Shown: piece by piece, positions 7,597 through 16,585 of the stretch | Layout: each line of letters starts with the position of its first letter | How positions within the stretch are numbered: position 1 is the first letter of the stretch | Source of the DNA: Akkermansiaceae bacterium UBA1315 | Lineage (GTDB): Bacteria; Verrucomicrobiota; Verrucomicrobiia; Verrucomicrobiales; Akkermansiaceae | DNA: 64,000 bases | Assembly: GCA_002307065.1 (NCBI GenBank) | Contig: DBTN01000039.1 | Span: 1 to 64,000 of the forward strand | Direction of reading: 5' to 3' | Program-made: the position numbers and the translations under genes | Notes under the pieces: model-generated | Database searches by the model: none | Seen by the model: only the letters and a program-made list of their open reading frames with translations | Told to the model about the DNA's origin: nothing

Positions 7597-10128
7597 ATGG
7601 GAAAAATACTCATCATCGCCGAAAAACCCAGCGTCATGACCGACCTCAGCCGCGTGCTTTCTAAAGCGCTCGGAAAGTTCGAAAAGCAGGGAACCGGTCG
7701 CGATGTTTTCTTCGAAAGTGACGAAGCTGTCATCACTTCCGCCGTCGGTCACCTCGTCGAGCTCCGCATGCCCATGGGCCCGAACGGGAAAAAACTGCCG
7801 TGGAAATTCGACGTGCTCCCAGCGATTCCGGACCGGTTCGAGCTCGATCCCATCCCGGATTCCGAAGCCCGCCTGAAGCAAATTCTCAAACTGGCAAAAC
7901 GCAAAGACATCGACCGCATCGTCAATGCCTGCGACGCCGGCCGCGAAGGGGAACTGATTTTCCGCTACATTCTCGACATCGGTAACATCACCAAACCGGT
8001 CCAACGCCTTTGGATGCAGTCGATGACAAACGACTCGATTCTCAAGGCTTGGGAAAATCTCCGCTCGGATGAGCAAATGAGGCCGCTCCGTGACGCCGCG
8101 AAATGCCGATCCGAGTCGGATTGGCTCGTCGGCCTGAACGCAACCCGCGCGCTGACCTGCTTCAATTCCCGCCACGGCGGATTCAACATCACCGCCGCCG
8201 GTCGAGTCCAAACTCCGACTTTGGCAATCCTCGCCGCCCGCGAGGCGGAAATCCAAGCGTTCAAGCCGACTCCGTATTTCGAAGTCCACGGCCAATTCGG
8301 CGTTTCCGCCGGAGAATATCTCGGCAAATGGATCGATGAATCCTGGAAAAAGGACGAAACGAAACCCCTCAGCAAACCGGAACGCATCTGGGAACAAGCG
8401 GTCGCCGACGAAATCGCCGAGCGCTGCAAAGGAAAAACCGGTCAGGTCACCGAGGAAAAGAAAGCGCAGACACAAATCGCTCCACAACTTTACGACCTCA
8501 CCACCCTCCAGCGAGAAGCCCCATTTTCCGCCAAAGGCACGCTTCAGATCGCTCAAGCGCTTTACGAAAAGCACAAGATGATCACCTATCCGCGGACCGA
8601 TTCACGGTACCTGCCGGAAGATTATCTGCCGAATGTCCGCGAAACGTTGCAGGAGGTCGGCAATAGCGATCTCGAAGTTGCGACCTACGCCAAAGCCGTC
8701 CTCGAAGGAAAAAAAGGCGCGCAGCTCACCAAAGCGAAGCGCGTTTTCGACAGCAAAAAAGTCTCGGACCACTTTGCGATCATCCCGACCGGCAAGTTCG
8801 TGAAACTCAGCGACACCGAGCAGAAGGTTTACGACATGATCGTGAAACGTTTCATCGCCGTGTTTTTCCCGAGCGCCGAATTCGAGCAAACGACCCGTCT
8901 CACCCGGATCGCTCACCCTTCTGTCACCGATACGTTCAAAACCGACGGTCGCATTTTGACCAAACCCGGTTGGCTCGAAGTCTACGGCCGTCGGCCTGGC
9001 GTCGCCGCGGGCAAAGACGAACTCGTACCGGTCAAACCCGATGAAACCGCCAGCGTCGAAAGCGTCGAGGTTCATCACGAGGAAACCAAACCACCGGCGC
9101 GGATGACCGAATCCACCTTGCTTTCCGCCATGGAAGGCGCCGGAAAATTGATCGATGACGAAGCGCTCCGCGAGGCGATGTCCGAACGCGGCCTCGGCAC
9201 TCCGGCAACGCGCGCCGCTACGATCGAAGGCCTGATCGCTCAGAAATACCTTGCCCGAGATGGCCGTGAACTCCACGTCACCGGCAGCGGCATGCGCCTG
9301 ATCTCACTGGTTCACGAAATGGACATCGAAGGTCTCTATTCGCCGAAAATGACCGGCGACTGGGAATACAAACTCCGCCAAATGGAGCAGGGAAATCTCC
9401 AGCGCGGCCAGTTCATGAAGGAAATCATTTCCTACACGAACGACATCGTCGGCAAGGCCCGCAAACTGGCCGAAGAAACGCGCAATCAGTCGTTCCCCGA
9501 CCTCAAAGTCGCCTGCCCGATGTGCGGAACCTTTGGCCTGAAACAGACCGACGCGACCTACGAATGCCGCTCCGAAGACTGCAAATTCAAAGCGAAAAAA
9601 CACATCGCTGGCCGTCTCCTCACCGAACCGGAAGCCATCGAGCTTTTCACCAAAAAATTCGTCGGCCCGTTGACCGGTTTCAAATCGAAGTTCAACAAAC
9701 CGTTCGACGCCGGTCTGGAACTCGATGCGAAATTTAAGGTCAACTTCGTTTTCGAAAATGACGAAAAAGATGGCGTCGTCGAACTCACCGAAGAACAAGT
9801 GATCGGTGAAGCCGAACTCGCGGACGGCAAAAAAGTGAAAGTCTATCAGACGGAAAAGGCCTACCACGTTCCGGAAATCGTCACCAAAAAAGACCCAAAC
9901 GGCATCCGCATCGGCAAGTCGATTCTGCAACACGAAATCCCAGCGGACCAAGCGCTCAAGCTGATCAGCGAAGGCAAAACCGATCTGCTCCGCGGATTTG
10001 TGTCGAACCGCACCAAACGCAAATTCGACGCTCATCTCACCTTTGATCTGAAGGACGGAAAAATCGGCTTCGATTTCCCACCGCGCCCGGCGAAAAAAGC
10101 GGCGACCAAAAAAGTCGCGGAAAGCTGA
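7597..10128 (+). CDS. topB: DNA topoisomerase III (type IA)
   Basis: This 843-residue type IA topoisomerase starts with a TOPRIM domain (ILIIAEKPSVMTDLSR; CDAGREGELIFRYI). The active-site segment MITYPRTDSRYLPEDY has its catalytic tyrosine at about residue 331. The later segment LGTPATRAATIEGLIAQKYL is typical of TopB. After the core there is one CX2C pair (CPMCGTFGL) plus a second cysteine pair (CRSEDC), consistent with a zinc ribbon, and then TopB-type C-terminal repeats ending FDLKDGKIGFDFPPRP. It decatenates and relaxes DNA. The C-terminus is lysine- and alanine-rich. TopA is the alternative, but the active-site and C-terminal features favour TopB. It follows dprA and may share its transcript. 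Confidence 0.9.
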   Translation: MGKILIIAEKPSVMTDLSRVLSKALGKFEKQGTGRDVFFESDEAVITSAVGHLVELRMPMGPNGKKLPWKFDVLPAIPDRFELDPIPDSEARLKQILKLAKRKDIDRIVNACDAGREGELIFRYILDIGNITKPVQRLWMQSMTNDSILKAWENLRSDEQMRPLRDAAKCRSESDWLVGLNATRALTCFNSRHGGFNITAAGRVQTPTLAILAAREAEIQAFKPTPYFEVHGQFGVSAGEYLGKWIDESWKKDETKPLSKPERIWEQAVADEIAERCKGKTGQVTEEKKAQTQIAPQLYDLTTLQREAPFSAKGTLQIAQALYEKHKMITYPRTDSRYLPEDYLPNVRETLQEVGNSDLEVATYAKAVLEGKKGAQLTKAKRVFDSKKVSDHFAIIPTGKFVKLSDTEQKVYDMIVKRFIAVFFPSAEFEQTTRLTRIAHPSVTDTFKTDGRILTKPGWLEVYGRRPGVAAGKDELVPVKPDETASVESVEVHHEETKPPARMTESTLLSAMEGAGKLIDDEALREAMSERGLGTPATRAATIEGLIAQKYLARDGRELHVTGSGMRLISLVHEMDIEGLYSPKMTGDWEYKLRQMEQGNLQRGQFMKEIISYTNDIVGKARKLAEETRNQSFPDLKVACPMCGTFGLKQTDATYECRSEDCKFKAKKHIAGRLLTEPEAIELFTKKFVGPLTGFKSKFNKPFDAGLELDAKFKVNFVFENDEKDGVVELTEEQVIGEAELADGKKVKVYQTEKAYHVPEIVTKKDPNGIRIGKSILQHEIPADQALKLISEGKTDLLRGFVSNRTKRKFDAHLTFDLKDGKIGFDFPPRPAKKAATKKVAES

Positions 10129-10171
10129 GGCTGCCGACAAAAACTCCCCCCAGCGGCGTTCTTCTACGGGA

Positions 10172-12778
10172 ATGACCACCTGCCGAAATTTTTCCCCGCC
10201 TCGCGCACTCGGCTGCGGCTTTCTCGTGCTCCTCCTGGCCTCCTGTTCCGAACCGGAAAAACCGGTTCCACCGGTGGATCAAACCGCCATCGTCTCGGCC
10301 CGGCTCTCCGTCGCCCGACTCGACGCCGCCAAGGCTCAACTCGCCGCAAAATCCCCGGACAAAGCGCTGCTTCTCCTCGTCTCCGCACTGCAGTCGGACC
10401 CGGAAACGCCCGAGATTCTGAGCCAGATCCGAGAAATCCTGGCGGAAACGCGTTTTCACCTTCCGCTGACCACGTTGCGTCACGAACTTCCCGTCACCCA
10501 CCTCGCGTTCGCCGCGCCGTCCACCCTCTGGGTCAGCCTCTCCGACGGATCGATCGATACCGCAGTCCGCTGGAACCTCGATTCCCTGGAAATCGAAGAC
10601 GTGCTTTTCCCCGTCCGGCATTCGGAGACACGCAGTTTCATCCTCAGCGACAACGCGCAATCGCTCGTGGTCCAACGCGGACCGGTCACCTTGCTCTGCG
10701 ACGCGAAAACACTCAAACCCATCACCGATCTCGGCCCGCTTCCAGAGGACCTCACTCCGCAATCCGTCATCGTTTTTTCTCCAGACGGCCTACTGATCGG
10801 CCATCCAAAAATCTCCGCCGATTCGAACCTTCTCTGGCAAATCCGTGATGCGGCAACCGGCCAGACGATTCGCACCACCGAACCGATTCCCGCCGGACAT
10901 CCCGCACCTCTCGCCGCCCGTTTCGAGTCGCAAGCTCTCCAGGTTCTCCACACCGACGGCAGTCTGTTAGAAATTCCTTTCTCTCCGATCGAGGAAATCC
11001 ATCGTCTGAATCCGGAGACGCCGAACCACTTTCTTCACGCTCATTTCGCCAAAACCGGTCGGATCACGATGACCGACCAAGGTCCGCACCGGCCTGCCAC
11101 ATTCGACGGACCTGCGCTGGATCTCGCCGAAACGCCTTGGAGCCGGAAACCCAGCCTATGGACCGGTCTGCTGCGCTCCGCAGAAAACCCGCCGATCCAG
11201 ATTTCTCAAAACCACCTCACCTTTTCAACGTCCCACTCGCCGGTTCAGACCGGTTCACCCATCACCGCCGCGGTTTTTGGAAAGGACAAATTTTTCGTCG
11301 CGACCGAAAACGGCGAGGTCGAGATCGATCAATATTTGCCGCTGCCTGCCAAAACCGGTCGGGGAACGGAAAAAATCCGATGCTCACCGAGCGCTCTAAC
11401 CGCCCTCAAAAATCTAACAGAATCGCTGACCGGGCTAAGTTTCAACGAGGACAAAAACACCTTTGAGGCGCTGACCGTCACCAAGCGTTCGCAAATGCTG
11501 GGCACGACCGATTTCACCCAACTTGAAACCATCATCCCCGGTTTGGACTTCACCCGAACCCGTGATTTCGTCTCCTGGAATTCGACTCCCGATCCCGAAC
11601 CCCGATCCTATTTTCGGTTATGGAATCGCCTGTCCCGATTCGACCCAACTGGTTATTTCCAACCCCGATCGCTGCGAAAATCCAACGTCTTCACCGAACC
11701 GCTGGCTCCCGCATCCGCCGTCGAGGCCGCCTTTCAGACCGGAAACTCCGAAATCATCCTCTCCGCCATCAAAGCGGCGGAAGGCAATGAAGCCGTCACA
11801 GCTCTCGCGCTTTCACTGGATTCCGATCATCCCGAATGGATCGCCGCCAGTGTCCGGTCCGCGCAAAACCTCCCACCCTTGCTAAACCGGTTGGCGGATT
11901 CACGCATCGCCTGGCTCGAAAATCGTAAAGCTGACGCCTTCGCAAGTTGGCCAGAATCTTTTCCCGATCTGCGGGAAATCCAGCAAACGGAAGACTGGGA
12001 GGGCTGGGAAGGGGTCGATTTTTCACCCCGTTTCGAAGCTCTGTCGCAAGCCTTCGACGCCGAAATCGCCTCTTACGAACTTCCGCCAAACTCGACGGAG
12101 GAACAACGAGAAGCACTCGAAAAACGGCTCCTTCAATCGGAGACGCGCATGATTCTCGGACAAAAACGTCATGCCGAAGTTTGTCTGAAAGCCGCGCTTG
12201 CCTTCGCCCAATTCGCCGATGAAACGCAGGCGACCTTTCTCCTTGCGAATGTCGCGCGAAATCTTGGCGCTCCCGCCGTCCCGTGCCTGCGGGCCGAGGC
12301 GCTCGCGCTCACTCGCCTCGGCGACCACGAAAAGGCGCTGCCACGGTGGATTGAGCTGATCACCGAGCATCCGGTCGAATCCCACGAATCCGGCGATTAC
12401 GCGGAAGCCGCCTACACCGCTTTCGAAAATGCAAACCCGCCGCAAGCGATGGAAATCCTCGCCACCGGCATCCACCGTTTTCCAAATGACGCCGGGTTTG
12501 CCCTCCGCGCCGGCTGGGTTGCCTTGCTCACGGAAAACCCGCAGCGGGCTTACCAGTTTTTGCGAACCGGTGAGGCGATTGGCTTTCCCGAGGAAAAACG
12601 TGAAAACGCCATCGCGTTGCTCGCCATCGCCTCCGCGCAAACTGGTTTGATCGATGAAGCCCAAGCGTATTTCCAAGCGCTCGCCGAGCTCGATACCGCG
12701 TGGTTGAAACCGGCGACCATCGAATCGCTCGAATGGCCCGAAGATCTCAAGGCCACTCTCCGCCAACTGGTGTGGTGA
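10172..12778 (+). CDS. Large lipoprotein with repeat-like N-terminus and TPR-like C-terminus
   Basis: This 868-residue protein has no function I can name. A signal peptide ends in the lipobox LLLASC, with the lipidated cysteine at about residue 25. Residues about 90-460 contain spaced strand-rich units such as ELPVTHLAFAAPSTLWVSLSDG that look like degenerate WD40/beta-propeller blades. From about residue 510 the protein becomes alanine-rich and helical. Segments such as CLKAALAFAQFADETQATFLLANVARNLGAP and FALRAGWVALLTENPQRAYQF resemble TPR repeats. Such architecture suggests an outer-membrane or periplasmic scaffold. It starts 43 bases after topB and ends 6 bases from a convergent gene. Confidence 0.7.
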   Translation: MTTCRNFSPPRALGCGFLVLLLASCSEPEKPVPPVDQTAIVSARLSVARLDAAKAQLAAKSPDKALLLLVSALQSDPETPEILSQIREILAETRFHLPLTTLRHELPVTHLAFAAPSTLWVSLSDGSIDTAVRWNLDSLEIEDVLFPVRHSETRSFILSDNAQSLVVQRGPVTLLCDAKTLKPITDLGPLPEDLTPQSVIVFSPDGLLIGHPKISADSNLLWQIRDAATGQTIRTTEPIPAGHPAPLAARFESQALQVLHTDGSLLEIPFSPIEEIHRLNPETPNHFLHAHFAKTGRITMTDQGPHRPATFDGPALDLAETPWSRKPSLWTGLLRSAENPPIQISQNHLTFSTSHSPVQTGSPITAAVFGKDKFFVATENGEVEIDQYLPLPAKTGRGTEKIRCSPSALTALKNLTESLTGLSFNEDKNTFEALTVTKRSQMLGTTDFTQLETIIPGLDFTRTRDFVSWNSTPDPEPRSYFRLWNRLSRFDPTGYFQPRSLRKSNVFTEPLAPASAVEAAFQTGNSEIILSAIKAAEGNEAVTALALSLDSDHPEWIAASVRSAQNLPPLLNRLADSRIAWLENRKADAFASWPESFPDLREIQQTEDWEGWEGVDFSPRFEALSQAFDAEIASYELPPNSTEEQREALEKRLLQSETRMILGQKRHAEVCLKAALAFAQFADETQATFLLANVARNLGAPAVPCLRAEALALTRLGDHEKALPRWIELITEHPVESHESGDYAEAAYTAFENANPPQAMEILATGIHRFPNDAGFALRAGWVALLTENPQRAYQFLRTGEAIGFPEEKRENAIALLAIASAQTGLIDEAQAYFQALAELDTAWLKPATIESLEWPEDLKATLRQLVW

Positions 12779-12784
12779 TTACGC

Positions 12785-13084
12785 TTACGCGAGGTCGCGG
12801 ACTTGGACGCGTTCCCAGAAAGGCTTGAACGAATGAATGAACGCCTCGTGGTCAGGGTGGACCTGGTAGGCATCGTGGTCTTCGACAGTGTCAAACTGGG
12901 AAATGGTCGCGTAATCCCACGACTGATCAATCACGGGACGAAGCATGACCGGGGCCGGAACCGCCCAGCGCCCGCCTTTGATGAGCGGGATCTGGAACAA
13001 ACTCGAAAGACCTTTTTCAAAAGCCGCACGATCTTCCGCGTTCTGATGTTCCTCCTTCAGCCAAAAATACACATGATGGTCCAT
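12785..13084 (-). CDS. Dabb-domain (stress-responsive A/B barrel) protein
   Basis: This protein of about 99 residues begins MDHHVYFWLKEEHQN and contains VIDQSWDYATISQFDTVEDHDAYQVHPDHEAF, the characteristic core and C-terminal motif of the Dabb ferredoxin-like fold. The longer frame starting at 13120 adds 12 residues without similarity. Dabb proteins are small dimers; some act in stress or in polyketide cyclisation, and most bacterial members are uncharacterised. The gene is convergent with the large lipoprotein gene, 6 bases away, and lies downstream of the DUF1080 gene on the same strand with a gap of about 76 bases, so co-transcription with it is possible. Confidence 0.82.
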   Translation of the reverse strand: MDHHVYFWLKEEHQNAEDRAAFEKGLSSLFQIPLIKGGRWAVPAPVMLRPVIDQSWDYATISQFDTVEDHDAYQVHPDHEAFIHSFKPFWERVQVRDLA

Positions 13085-13160
13085 GCCCTTGGAATTATCG
13101 ACGGCCTGACCTACCGGCAAGAATCGTTTCGCAAATCGGCCAGCACGGCGAGATAACGAA

Positions 13161-14147
13161 TCATTTTCTCACCACCCAAATGTTCCGGTAGCGGACGGGA
13201 TTGCCGTGGTTCTGAAGAAATATCGGTCCCGGTTCGGCAGATTCGATCTCCTGTGGAGACGCGGCGGTCACTCCGGGAATTTCCTGATTTTCGTGAATCA
13301 TCACGCCGTTGTGTTTGACGCTCACTTTGGCATTCGCCGTTTTTTTTCCGGTGGAATCAAACTGGGCGGCCGTGAAATCGATATCGTACGTCTGCCAAAC
13401 GAGAGGCTCGAAGCACAAATTTTGCTTCGGCGCCGCGATGGTATAGATTCCACCGCATTGATTGTCTTTTCCCTCCAGCCCGAAGCTATCGAGCATCTGG
13501 AGTTCATAACGTCCCTGCAAATAAAGGCCGCTGTTCGCACGGGATTGGCCGCGCGCGGATGGCATATAGGGTAGCCGAAATTCGATATGCATGGAAAAAT
13601 CACGAAATTTCTCCTGACTCATCGCCCCTTCGGTCAACAATCCGTCTTCAGTGACAGAGGATCCGGTGAACCGGTTGGCATCCTTTCCCCCGAATAAAAC
13701 GATCGCGCCCTCCGGTGGCTTCGCACCCAGAGTCGGCGATGACCGATTGACCCGGGTGAGTTCCATCACGTCCTTTCCGTTGTCCTGCCTCACATAGATT
13801 TTAACGCCGTCCGCCTCGCCGACCATTCCTTCGCGTTCGAAATGAACCGAGGTCGCGCCTTCCCCGCGCTTGCCCTTCGTCCGCGTGACAGATTTGCGAT
13901 CGCCGTCCCATCCTGCCCCCGGCAAGCCGCCGACGTATCCGACCGCTTCAAATTCCCCTTGGCCCAAGGCGATGACTTGAACGCCCAACTTTTTCCCATC
14001 GTTTCCGCCGATATATTCTCCTTGGAACGGAAAATCCAAGTCGGTGGAAGAAGGATCAGCGTATGCCCTCGGAGGAACCGCTTTCGCCGGTTCCTGCGCA
14101 TGCAGAATGAGTGGCACCAACGCAAAGGCCAGAAACAAGAACTTCAT
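13161..14147 (-). CDS. Secreted DUF1080 (3-keto-disaccharide hydrolase domain) protein
   Basis: The ATG at 14147 gives MKFLFLAFALVPLILHAQ, a clear Sec signal peptide with cleavage near the Gln. The C-terminal half (about residues 150-328) shows DUF1080 features: GAIVLFGGKDANRFTGS, LTEGAMSQEKFRDFSMHIEFRLPYMP, the SGLYLQGRYELQMLDSFG motif, and a final GPIFLQNHGNPVRYRNIWV. The DUF1080 fold is a concanavalin-like sandwich. Some members hydrolyse 3-keto-glycosides, and the family is greatly expanded in Verrucomicrobiota and Planctomycetota. The N-terminal part has a GEYIGGNDGKKLGVQV segment seen in related proteins. A role in periplasmic sugar breakdown is inferred. The in-frame TTG at 14156 is a less likely start. 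Confidence 0.85.
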   Translation of the reverse strand: MKFLFLAFALVPLILHAQEPAKAVPPRAYADPSSTDLDFPFQGEYIGGNDGKKLGVQVIALGQGEFEAVGYVGGLPGAGWDGDRKSVTRTKGKRGEGATSVHFEREGMVGEADGVKIYVRQDNGKDVMELTRVNRSSPTLGAKPPEGAIVLFGGKDANRFTGSSVTEDGLLTEGAMSQEKFRDFSMHIEFRLPYMPSARGQSRANSGLYLQGRYELQMLDSFGLEGKDNQCGGIYTIAAPKQNLCFEPLVWQTYDIDFTAAQFDSTGKKTANAKVSVKHNGVMIHENQEIPGVTAASPQEIESAEPGPIFLQNHGNPVRYRNIWVVRK

Positions 14148-14342
14148 AAAAAACAAACGTAAATGGCGCGCGAGTCTTTCACAAGAGTGCAGTCACTTTT
14201 CGCAATTCTCCCATCATGCGAAGTGCTTCGCCCTCGTGCAAACCGCAGTCGGGCTCGCTTGCGAGCATTGTGAGAAAGCTTAATTTGATCAAGAAACTCA
14301 CCTTCTTCACCGTCCGGCACGGTTTCTGCGAAAACGCCGGGC

Positions 14343-14933
14343 ATGAAAAACGATTTTTCTGCACTCTCAAAAAAATACGATCTCTCCACCAAACGCGTCG
14401 CCGTTCTCGCGACCGATGGATTTGAACAATCCGAATTCGATGTCCCGGTCGAGGCTCTGAAAGCGTGTGGGGCACAGGTCGATGTGATCGCCCCAAAATC
14501 CGGAACGATCTGCGGTTGGGATGATAAAAACTGGGGAAAGGACCGCGACGTTACCAAAACCCTCGATGAAGTTTCGGCAAGCGATTACGACGGACTCGTC
14601 CTTCCCGGCGGTGTTCTCAACTCCGATGCCATCCGCACCTTTCCCAAAGCGGTGGACTTCACCCGCGATTTCTTTAAACAGCAAAAACCGGTCGCCGCGA
14701 TCTGCCATGCACCTCAGCTTTTGATCGAAGCTGGCGTCGTCGAAGGCCGAACACTGACTTCTTACAAATCGATCCGGAAAGACCTCGAAAACGCAGGCGC
14801 TCGCTGGAAAGACAAAAGCGTGATGGTGGATCAGGGACTCACGACGTCCCGCCAACCAGACGACCTTCCCGATTTCTGCGCCAAAATGTGCGAAGAACTC
14901 TACGAAGGCAAACACGCCAGACAGCACGCTTAA
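14343..14933 (+). CDS. DJ-1/PfpI-family protein
   Basis: This 196-residue protein has the class I glutamine-amidotransferase-like fold of the DJ-1/PfpI family. It starts with VAVLATDGFEQSEFDVPVEAL and has the nucleophile elbow PVAAICHAPQLLIEAG with the conserved cysteine at residue 121. It ends with ARWKDKSVMVDQGLTTSRQPDDLPDFC, the typical PfpI tail. Family members have been described as proteases, general stress proteins or protein/nucleotide deglycases, so the precise activity cannot be assigned. The gene is followed after 17 bases by a helical unknown and the two are probably co-transcribed. Confidence 0.88.
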   Translation: MKNDFSALSKKYDLSTKRVAVLATDGFEQSEFDVPVEALKACGAQVDVIAPKSGTICGWDDKNWGKDRDVTKTLDEVSASDYDGLVLPGGVLNSDAIRTFPKAVDFTRDFFKQQKPVAAICHAPQLLIEAGVVEGRTLTSYKSIRKDLENAGARWKDKSVMVDQGLTTSRQPDDLPDFCAKMCEELYEGKHARQHA

Positions 14934-14950
14934 TTGCCCATTTCACGTAA

Positions 14951-15442
14951 ATGAATCTCAAGAATCTCGATCGCTATCTCAATGATCACCTCGCCGGCTC
15001 CTGCGGGGCGCTGGATCTTCTTCAAAATCTAACAGAGCGCGAAGAGGTTGCATCGACTCGCTCGTTCTTTGAAGAGCTCCATGGCAAAATCAAAAAAGAT
15101 CAGACCCTGCTCATCGATGTGTTAGACGAGCTCGGGTTGAAACAGGACCACTCCACCAAGGCTGCCGCCGTCGTCACCGCGAAAGTCGGAAGGCTGAAGC
15201 TGATGTGGGAGGGCTTGGACGCGGGAGAGCTGGGACTTTTCGAAGCTTTGGAAATGTTGGTTCTGGGAATTACCGGCAAGCTTCTCCTGTGGGCAGCTCT
15301 GAAGGAGGTGAAAGACGCCCATCCAGCGCTTGGCAAATATGACTTTGATTCCCTCGCCGAAGCCGCCAGACATCAGCGAGCAGGCGTGGAAGAGATGCGA
15401 ATCGGCTCCGCTTGCGAAGCACTCGCTCCCTCCATGGCTTGA
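14951..15442 (+). CDS. Helical protein of unknown function, possibly ferritin-like
   Basis: This 163-residue protein appears almost entirely alpha-helical with no signal peptide. Helices are suggested around NLDRYLNDHLAGSCGALDLLQNL, TRSFFEELHGKIKKDQTLLIDVLDELG, LMWEGLDAGELGLFEALEMLVLGI and AEAARHQRAGVEEM. The spacing of acidic residues and histidines (EELHGK, RHQRAGVEE) recalls a ferritin-like four-helix bundle, but I cannot trace a full set of di-iron ligands, so this is only a suggestion. It lies 17 bases after the PfpI-like gene and may share its stress role. Its stop codon is immediately next to the stop of the convergent dehydrogenase gene, with no bases between. Confidence 0.6.
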   Translation: MNLKNLDRYLNDHLAGSCGALDLLQNLTEREEVASTRSFFEELHGKIKKDQTLLIDVLDELGLKQDHSTKAAAVVTAKVGRLKLMWEGLDAGELGLFEALEMLVLGITGKLLLWAALKEVKDAHPALGKYDFDSLAEAARHQRAGVEEMRIGSACEALAPSMA

Positions 15443-16447
15443 TCAAGGATCGACAATTCGCCCTGGTGGGAACTTTGAAGGATCTCGGTCTTGCGAAAAC
15501 AAATCGATATTATCGAGCGTCGTTTCCGCGATTTTCGCCAGCGCATCACGGGTGAAGAACGCTTGATGGCCAGTGATGATCACATTCGGAAACGTGAGCA
15601 ATCTCGAAAACAAATCATCCCGGATGATCGAACCGGACAGATCTTCGAAAAACAAATCCGCTTCTTCTTCATAAACATCCAGCCCGAGGTATCCCAACTT
15701 CCCGGACTTCAAACCGTCCACCGCCGCCTTGGTGTCGATCAACGCTCCGCGACTGGTGTTGATCAACATCACCTGATCACGCATTTTTGATATCGAGGAG
15801 GCATCAATCAAATGATGATTCTCCGGCGTCAGCGGGCAGTGGAGAGAAATGATATCCGATTCATGATATAACTGATCAAGTGACACATAACTGGCCCCAA
15901 GCTCTTCCATCTCGGGATTGATCACAGGATCGAATGCCAAGATCCGACATCCGAACCCTCGAAGAATTTTTGCAACCACCTGTCCGATTTTCCCAGTTCC
16001 GATCAATCCCACAGTTTGCCCGTGAAAATCAAACCCGAGCAACCCATCCAGTGCAAAATTCCCTTCTCTCACCCGGTTGTAAGCGCGGTGAAGTTGACGG
16101 TTCAACGCGAGCATCAGGCCCACCGTGTGCTCGCCCACTGCATACGGCGAATATGCGGGAACCCTCGCCACTAAAATACCCAACCGGCGCGCCGCGGCGA
16201 GATCGACATTGTTAAATCCAGCGCAACGCATCGCAATCAAACGGGTTCCACCTTTGGCTAAAATTTCTAAAACCGGTTCGTTCAGCCGATCGTTGACAAA
16301 GGCACACACGCCTTCGCTCCCATTCGCAAGCTGAGCGGTTTTTTCATCCAAATGAACCTCCAAATAGTTCAGCCGATGTTTCCCATGATTTTGAGCATCG
16401 AGAAATTTCCGATCGTAGGATTTGGTACTGAAAACGGTAATGTTCAT
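15443..16447 (-). CDS. ldhA: D-lactate dehydrogenase-like 2-hydroxyacid dehydrogenase
   Basis: This is a 334-residue NAD-dependent D-2-hydroxyacid dehydrogenase, closest in pattern to fermentative D-lactate dehydrogenase LdhA. It begins MNITVFSTKSYDRKFL. The nucleotide-binding motif is VGLIGTGKIGQVVAKILRGFG, and catalytic-site segments are RCAGFNNVDLAAA (Arg/Asn region), INTSRGALIDT and GHQAFFTRDAL, with the catalytic His in GHQAF. The frame is open for 78 further codons upstream, but similarity starts at the ATG at 16447. It would reduce pyruvate to D-lactate in the cytosol. The regions VYEEEADLFFEDLSG and SRLLTFPNVIITGHQ support LdhA over other family members, though substrate is not proven by sequence. 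Confidence 0.87.
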   Translation of the reverse strand: MNITVFSTKSYDRKFLDAQNHGKHRLNYLEVHLDEKTAQLANGSEGVCAFVNDRLNEPVLEILAKGGTRLIAMRCAGFNNVDLAAARRLGILVARVPAYSPYAVGEHTVGLMLALNRQLHRAYNRVREGNFALDGLLGFDFHGQTVGLIGTGKIGQVVAKILRGFGCRILAFDPVINPEMEELGASYVSLDQLYHESDIISLHCPLTPENHHLIDASSISKMRDQVMLINTSRGALIDTKAAVDGLKSGKLGYLGLDVYEEEADLFFEDLSGSIIRDDLFSRLLTFPNVIITGHQAFFTRDALAKIAETTLDNIDLFSQDRDPSKFPPGRIVDP

Positions 16448-16585
16448 GAAGTCATTCTGCCCGTTCCTTCCATGGCCGACAATGACCATTCTCGCGACCT
16501 GAAACCGATCCAAATCACGGATGGGACCTGATGGGAGATTGACGGCGAGGCAATCGGACATCATGCTACGGCTGAGTTTTTGCCA

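Noticed and set aside
9304..10179. A 291-codon minus-strand frame opposite topB.
   Set aside because: It is antisense to the topoisomerase C-terminal region, with a composition dominated by Phe, Val and Glu.
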